A DNA stretch of 34,860 bases from NCBI GenBank assembly GCA_001430745.1, contig KQ481946.1:1325072-1359931 (forward strand), in the 5' to 3' direction. This document shows positions 33,301 to 34,860 of this stretch, piece after piece. The notes below the pieces were generated by a model that ran no database searches, was not told the origin of the DNA, and saw only the letters and a list, made by a program, of their open reading frames with translations. This DNA comes from Auxenochlorella pyrenoidosa. Taxonomy: Eukaryota > Chlorophyta > Trebouxiophyceae > Chlorellales > Chlorellaceae. The position numbers were made by a program, and so were the translations under genes. Position 1 is the stretch's first letter. Each line of letters starts with the position of its first letter.

Positions 33301-33830
33301 AGGTGGCACAGCCTTTACTCACCACAGCAAGAAGATGAGCAGCGCTGCCGCAGCTATGCCCAGCCCAATCAGCGCTGGCCACGCTGCGGCCAGCACCGTG
33401 CCCTTCCAGTACTCCATGTCCTCTGGGAGGAACTCTGCAGAGGCTGCCGGCTGCGCCAGTGGCGTAGACTGCAGAGGCCGAGGCGGGTGGAGACGAGAGG
33501 GCATCCCGGCTGGGAGGACGGGGATGGTTCGAGGCCAGTGGACCGACAATGTGCAATGCTGGGCGCCCACACGTTCCATGCAACCCAACCGCTTGCACAA
33601 CCAGCCCAATACTGACAGAATGCGTGCTCGCTCACCCGCCAGAGCGCGCTGCTGTTTGGGCAGGTCGCCACTGGCGGTGCCTGCTGGGTGCCGTTGGCGG
33701 CGCCGTCTGCCTGCTCCTGCGGCATCAGGAACGAGCCGTCGCCCTGGACCGCGCCGCACACTGACAGCGCAGCTGCCAGGCAGGCCAGCAGGAGAGACCA
33801 GCCCGATAACTGGTGGAGACATGGAGACAT
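27364..33830 (-). CDS. Prominin-like five-span membrane protein
   Basis: Predicted 1169 residues in 16 exons: 33830-33636, 33468-33323, 33171-32949, 32701-32587, 32411-32143, 31944-31546, 31327-30947, 30795-30565, 30389-30247, 30068-29988, 29835-29731, 29495-29333 (start uncertain), 29016-28884, 28651-28495, 28296-28102, 27937-27364. Order: signal peptide (SLLLACLAAALSVC), TM1 about 89-114, a Cys cluster at 116-129 (CLRCCCGPCCCCSCGG), TM2 about 147-171, an Ala-rich helical outer loop of about 530 residues, TM3 about 704-721, TM4 about 733-757, an outer loop of about 120 residues, TM5 about 880-903 and a Ser/Ala/Gly-rich cytoplasmic tail of about 265. This topology and the Cys-rich first inner loop resemble prominins (CD133), which mark membrane protrusions and cilia in animals. 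Loop sizes differ, so a plant or tweety-type pentaspan relative is possible. Introns 5 and 7 use GC donors. Confidence 0.72.
28981..29160 (+). repeat. Duplicated acceptor of prominin-like exon 13
   Basis: About 38 bases at the start of exon 13 with its acceptor (28983-29020) recur at about 29119-29156, 136 bases upstream in the gene's sense. On the coding strand both read as CAG followed by codons for EVVAPFTLGPL. The space between is a CA/GT low-complexity tract (about 29035-29100). Confidence 0.88.
32905..32936 (+). repeat. CA microsatellite in prominin-like intron 3
   Basis: A CA dinucleotide run preceded by a C-run, lying just after the donor of intron 3. On the sense strand of the gene it is GT-rich. 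Confidence 0.85.
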
Positions 33831-34125
33831 CCTGGTTGCGAGGGGGGCCCCGGACCTCGGTATCAGACTTTCAAGGCCCTATAAAGCACCGATGCTTCGC
33901 CGGCATTGCCAAGGCCGACAAAACTGCAAATGCACTGCTCCGTCAGCGCGCCTTCCTTTCAAGGCTGCCTAGCCAAAGCAGACTTGTGCTTCTTATACTC
34001 GTGTACCCATCGATCACGGCACTTAGGCAGCGCCCAGTCCTTCCCGCTCTCACCCTCTGCACCTTGCGGCCTCCCTCCCTCCGCGCCCTCTGCTCGCCTC
34101 GCCAGGACTCGAGAAGGCATCAGCC
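33831..34125. promoter_or_regulatory. Divergent promoter, prominin-like gene / UBC12
   Basis: 295 bases separate the two start codons. A TATAAA at 33880-33885 is about 50 bases upstream of the prominin-like ATG when read in reverse as TTTATA, and about 240 bases upstream of UBC12 on the plus strand; its use is unproven. A CCTCCCTCCG-type pyrimidine stretch precedes UBC12 at about 34070-34085. Confidence 0.5.
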
Positions 34126-34609
34126 ATGATTAAATTGTTCAGCGTCAAGGCAAGGCGGTCAGGGGCGCGATCGGGGCGCAGACTTTGAGCCTTCCCGGCA
34201 CTGGGCGGTTCCGCAGGCTCTGCACCGTGCAGGCGTGTTTTATAGTGTGCAGAGTGGATGTGGGGCCGCGGACGCCCCGCAGGGCCAGCCCAGCACCTGC
34301 ACCGGCAGCGCAGCTGGGGAGCGGCAGCAGCGGTGACAGTGGTCGCAGGCTGGCAAAACTGCTGCCTCCTCGTATGCTGGTCAACGTCGCGGCTGCCCTG
34401 CAGGCACATGCCCCTGCTGCACATGTTCAAGGGCTGACAGGCGGGGCCATCCCAGCTTGGCCCCATGACCCAGCTGATCGCACAAACACGGAGCCCGCTT
34501 GCCCCGCCACGCCTGCCCGCCTGCCTACAGGAGAAGGCAAAGAAGGATGCCGCAGCAGCCAATGGCAAGCAGCAGAAGACGACGGCGGGAGAGTTGCGGG
34601 TGCAGAAAG
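34126..34609 (+). CDS. UBC12: NEDD8/RUB-conjugating enzyme E2 UBC12, 5' part
   Basis: The first two exons, 34126-34149 and 34531-34609, encode MIKLFSVK followed by EKAKKDAAAANGKQQ and TTAGELRVQK. This matches the N-terminus of UBC12/RCE1, whose start MI(K/G)LF(S/K)VKEK and later (S/A)AGELR(L/V)xK segment are characteristic. That N-terminal extension docks the E2 onto the NEDD8/RUB E1. The enzyme charges NEDD8/RUB for transfer to cullins. The catalytic UBC core lies beyond the window; no exon starting with the expected DISEL-type sequence is present before 34860. Intron 1 uses a GC donor (34150-34151), and exon 2 ends in phase 1 at a GT donor. Assignment rests on 34 residues but these are distinctive. 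Confidence 0.85.
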
Positions 34610-34860
34610 GTGCGGCGGGTCCACCACGGCTGGCGCCCCTGCTGGGCGCAAGCATTGCGCTAGCCTGCTTTTCCTCGGCGCTTGCAGCAGCCCCATGCAC
34701 GCTTCACGGCTGCCTCCAGAGGGCAGCATGCAGCACGGCGGCCTCACCCTCACAGCCGTGCTCAGCAGCCACCTCTGGAACTATGCCCCCCCCCCCCCCC
34801 CCCGCCACACAAACGCGACAAGGCAGGGGGGGGGCCGCTGTTCGCGCCGCCGCCGGGCAC
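34610..34860 (+). other. UBC12 intron 2, running off the window
   Basis: It starts with GTGCGG. A poly-C run lies at about 34785-34803. The last 60 bases (34801-34860) are an inverted copy of the block at about 223-290 in GUF1 intron 1. No coding sequence is recognised. Confidence 0.6.

Overview
This window is nuclear DNA from a GC-rich green alga. The best fit is a Chlorella-type trebouxiophyte (Chlorella, Micractinium, Auxenochlorella or similar). The reasons are very high GC content, short exons joined by 50-500 base introns, plant-type organelle proteins (a plant-like mitochondrial LepA/GUF1 and a plant-like peroxisomal DEG15), and TGTAA motifs, the green-algal poly(A) signal, a short way past several stop codons. 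There are no bacterial operons, Shine-Dalgarno sites, tRNAs, rRNAs or CRISPR arrays. All gene models were assembled by hand from frame, splice-site phase and family knowledge. Only the plus strand is sequence data, and no transcript evidence was available.

Layout from left to right: (1) 37-2734 +, the 3' half of mitochondrial GUF1/EF4. (2) 5329-3414 -, a secreted protein with three Kunitz/BPTI domains. (3) about 6100-7426 +, an unrecognised Ala-rich coiled-coil protein. (4) 10927-8016 -, a secretory-pathway alpha/beta hydrolase. (5) 12796-11378 -, an Abitram/Simiate (FAM206) homologue. (6) 13193-16077 +, the peroxisomal processing protease DEG15. (7) 18496-16591 -, a small GYF_2-domain protein. 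(8) 19259-22463 +, a short-chain dehydrogenase/reductase resembling Ayr1. (9) 23870-22905 -, an intronless ankyrin-repeat protein. (10) 26609-24484 -, a PEBP/FT-superfamily protein. (11) 33830-27364 -, a large five-span membrane protein with prominin-like topology. (12) from 34126 +, the first two exons of the NEDD8/RUB-conjugating E2 UBC12, which runs off the right edge.

The genes are ordinary unlinked eukaryotic loci, not a pathway cluster. Three intervals are divergent, promoter-like spaces (12797-13192, 18497-19258, 33831-34125). Four are convergent 3' spaces (2735-3413, 7427-8015, 16078-16590, 22464-22904).

The unusual signal lies in the intron architecture. About 10 of 57 recognisable introns start with GC instead of GT, each confirmed by reading phase and most by protein homology. 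Several exon-intron junctions, and one stop codon, have been tandemly duplicated so that a decaying second splice site sits inside the intron; two of these duplications keep the reading frame. Intron low-complexity tracts also tend to follow a strand rule: G/GT-rich after donors and C/CA-rich before acceptors. Other points of interest are the Kunitz protein itself, whose first domain has lost exactly the two cysteines of one disulfide, and the prominin-like protein.
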